Assembly: GCF_033095805.1 (NCBI RefSeq)
Contig: NZ_CP109901.1
Location: 2,914,001-2,978,000, forward strand
Length of the DNA stretch: 64,000 bases
Reading direction: 5' to 3'
DNA from: Serratia sp. UGAL515B_01
GTDB lineage: Bacteria > Pseudomonadota > Gammaproteobacteria > Enterobacterales > Enterobacteriaceae
In this document: piece after piece, positions 62,775 to 64,000 of the stretch
Numbering within the stretch: position 1 is the stretch's first letter
How the letters are laid out: each line of letters begins with the position of its first letter
The notes under the pieces: generated by a model
Database searches by the model: none
What the model saw: the letters and a program-made list of their open reading frames with translations, nothing else
What the model was told of the DNA's origin: nothing
Made by a program: the position numbers and the translations under genes

Positions 62775-62808
62775 CCTCATCTCTGGGCGATAAACTCGGG
62801 GGATGAGT
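62775..62808. promoter_or_regulatory. Candidate MalT boxes upstream of malZ
   Basis: GGGGATGAGT (62799-62808) matches nine of ten positions of the MalT box GGGGAKGAGG. On the opposite strand AGAGATGAGG (62784-62775) matches eight of ten, giving an inverted pair 14 bp apart. A further partial copy GGGGTGGAGA follows at 62812. The sites lie 80-115 bp upstream of malZ, a MalT-regulon gene in E. coli. Confidence 0.5.
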
Positions 62809-62975
62809 CGAGGGGTGGAGACGCTGAACAGCGCTGTAGACATACACCGTGTCCAAACGCTGACAACTGAAAACAAGTAGGTGGATTGGAGCCGGGACGA
62901 TAAGTAGCCATCTTCCAAGGAAGAACCGCAAATCGATTCTCCCCTGGAACAGCATACTCAGATAAAGAGATTGCC

Positions 62976-64000
62976 TTATTCTTGCACAGGTGCCTGGATG
63001 TTTTTCTTCTTCTGGCGATTTACCTTAACGTAATATCCCAACAATAGAAGCACTACCCATACTAACCCAGCATAGAGGGAAATACGCGTGGTCGGGAAGT
63101 AACCGATCAGGCCGATAATGAATACCAGGAAGATAATAGCGATGACCGACGTAAATACACCGCCACGCAGTGGGAATGCCAGCTTGCTCACCTGCTCCTT
63201 GCTGAGGCTGCGACGGAAAGCAATCTGCGAGAACAGGATCATGATCCATACCCACACGGTAGCAAAGGTCGCTAACGAAGCAATCACCAGGAACACACTC
63301 TCCGGCATAATGTAGTTGAGATACACAGCGATCAGCATTGCCGCCATCATCACCACCACGGTGACCCACGGAATACCACGTTTGGAGATTTTACTGAATA
63401 CCTGCGGTGCATGACCTTGTTCTGCCAAACCATGCATCATACGCCCGACACCGAACACGTCACTGTTAATGGCTGACAGTGAAGCAGTGATTACCACAAA
63501 ATTAAGAATACCCGCGGCAATAGTGATCCCCATATGCTGGAAGGTCAACACAAAAGGACTACCGTTAGTGCCAACCTGATCCCACGGGTAAATTGACATG
63601 ATGACAAACAGAGTACCGACATAGAACACCAGAATACGCCAAGGTACTGAGTTGATAGCCTTGGGGATCGACACTTTCGGATCCTTTGCTTCCCCAGCCG
63701 TGATACCAATGATCTCGATGCCACCGTAGGCGAACATCACTAATTGCAACGACAGTATCATGCCTACGAAGCCGTTACTGAAAAAACCACCATTGGTCCA
63801 CAGATTATGTATTCCTGTCGGTTGCCCACCATTGCCGAACCCCCAGACAATGATACCGATCCCGGCCACGATCATGATGATAATGGTCGCCACTTTGAAG
63901 AACGAGAACCAGAACTCGAGTTCACCGAAAACCTTCACGCTCATCAGGTTAATGGCACCGATGATCAATACCACACTTAATACCCAAATCCAGTGCGGCA
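62976..64000 (-). CDS. proY: ProY, amino acid-polyamine-organocation transporter, 5' end beyond the window
   Basis: This is a partial gene: the last 340 or so codons are present and the frame continues through the right window edge (PHWIWVLSVVLIIG at the boundary). It is an inner-membrane APC-family permease of the amino acid transporter subfamily, similar to E. coli ProY (proline-specific cryptic permease). Visible parts include NLMSVKVFGELEFWFSFFKVATI, FAYGGIEIIGITAGEAKDP and NFVVITASLSAINSDVFGVGRMMHGLAEQG, over about nine transmembrane helices. Substrate assignment rests on similarity only. The order proY-malZ is as in E. coli. Confidence 0.93.
   Translation of the reverse strand, partial: PHWIWVLSVVLIIGAINLMSVKVFGELEFWFSFFKVATIIIMIVAGIGIIVWGFGNGGQPTGIHNLWTNGGFFSNGFVGMILSLQLVMFAYGGIEIIGITAGEAKDPKVSIPKAINSVPWRILVFYVGTLFVIMSIYPWDQVGTNGSPFVLTFQHMGITIAAGILNFVVITASLSAINSDVFGVGRMMHGLAEQGHAPQVFSKISKRGIPWVTVVVMMAAMLIAVYLNYIMPESVFLVIASLATFATVWVWIMILFSQIAFRRSLSKEQVSKLAFPLRGGVFTSVIAIIFLVFIIGLIGYFPTTRISLYAGLVWVVLLLLGYYVKVNRQKKKNIQAPVQE

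Noticed and set aside
62695..62955. N-terminal extension of MalZ by 87 codons
   Set aside because: No family similarity; AGGAGAAGAG lies directly before 62694, and the stretch contains candidate MalT boxes.

Overview
The window is a stretch of enterobacterial chromosome. Protein content and gene order point to Serratia or a close relative in the Yersiniaceae. The backbone follows the Escherichia coli acrAB-hha-ffs-tesB-amtB-glnK-mdlAB-decR-queC-fadM-ybaV-ppiD-hupB-lon-clpXP-tig-bolA-yajG-ampG-cyo-yajR-yajQ-panE-yajL-thiI-xseB-ispA-dxs-pgpA-thiL-nusB-ribH-ribD-nrdR-yajI-secFD-yajC-tgt-queA-acpH-malZ-proY segment almost gene for gene. Differences from E. coli are rpmE2/rpmJ2 beside acrB, a ychN homologue beside acrR, an EamA transporter where ybaE/cof lie in E. 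coli, no ybaY between ffs and tesB, and an AhpC-type peroxiredoxin plus ggt between acpH and malZ. Base composition looks close to 50% GC by eye, low for free-living Serratia. Together with a frameshifted dxs, a decayed island and repeats at gene ends, this would fit a host-associated, S. symbiotica-like lineage, but that is inference.

Layout. 1-5.4 kb: 3'-truncated ychN homologue, then acrR divergent from acrAB around a perfect AcrR palindrome. 5.4-8.7 kb: Zur-controlled alternative ribosomal proteins (rpmE2, rpmJ2), tomB-hha, then AT-rich accessory DNA with an unknown ORF interrupted by a stop codon and a 273-bp MITE-like inverted-repeat element. 8.7-16.4 kb: SRP RNA (ffs), atl, tesB, the NtrC/sigma54-type glnK-amtB operon, the mdlAB ABC exporter and its neighbour decR. 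16.4-22 kb: EamA transporter with a structured leader, queC, fadM, ybaV, ppiD. 22-30 kb: proteostasis block hupB, lon (with a sigma32-type promoter), clpX, clpP, tig, bolA. 30-37.5 kb: yajG-ampG and the cytochrome bo3 operon cyoABCDE. 37.7-46.2 kb: yajR, yajQ, panE-yajL, thiI and the isoprenoid operon xseB-ispA-dxs. 46.2-50.4 kb: the convergent nrdR-ribD-ribH-nusB-thiL-pgpA operon. 50.6-57.9 kb: yajI, queA-tgt-yajC-secD-secF, acpH. 57.9-64 kb: OxyR-type peroxiredoxin gene, ggt, malZ with candidate MalT boxes, and a 5'-truncated proY.

Almost every gene has its usual family length, so this is mainly a well-conserved housekeeping region. The exceptions are dxs, which carries a one-base shift in a G run, and the accessory patch at 7.4-8.7 kb. 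Two repeat families stand out: the MITE-like element (one complete copy, one remnant fused to the 3' end of ribD) and YPAL-like palindromic repeats around tgt/queA. Repeat sequence supplies the stop codons of ribD, tgt and queA. No tRNA, rRNA, CRISPR array, transposase gene or phage gene was recognised. Promoter and operator calls are pattern matches by eye.
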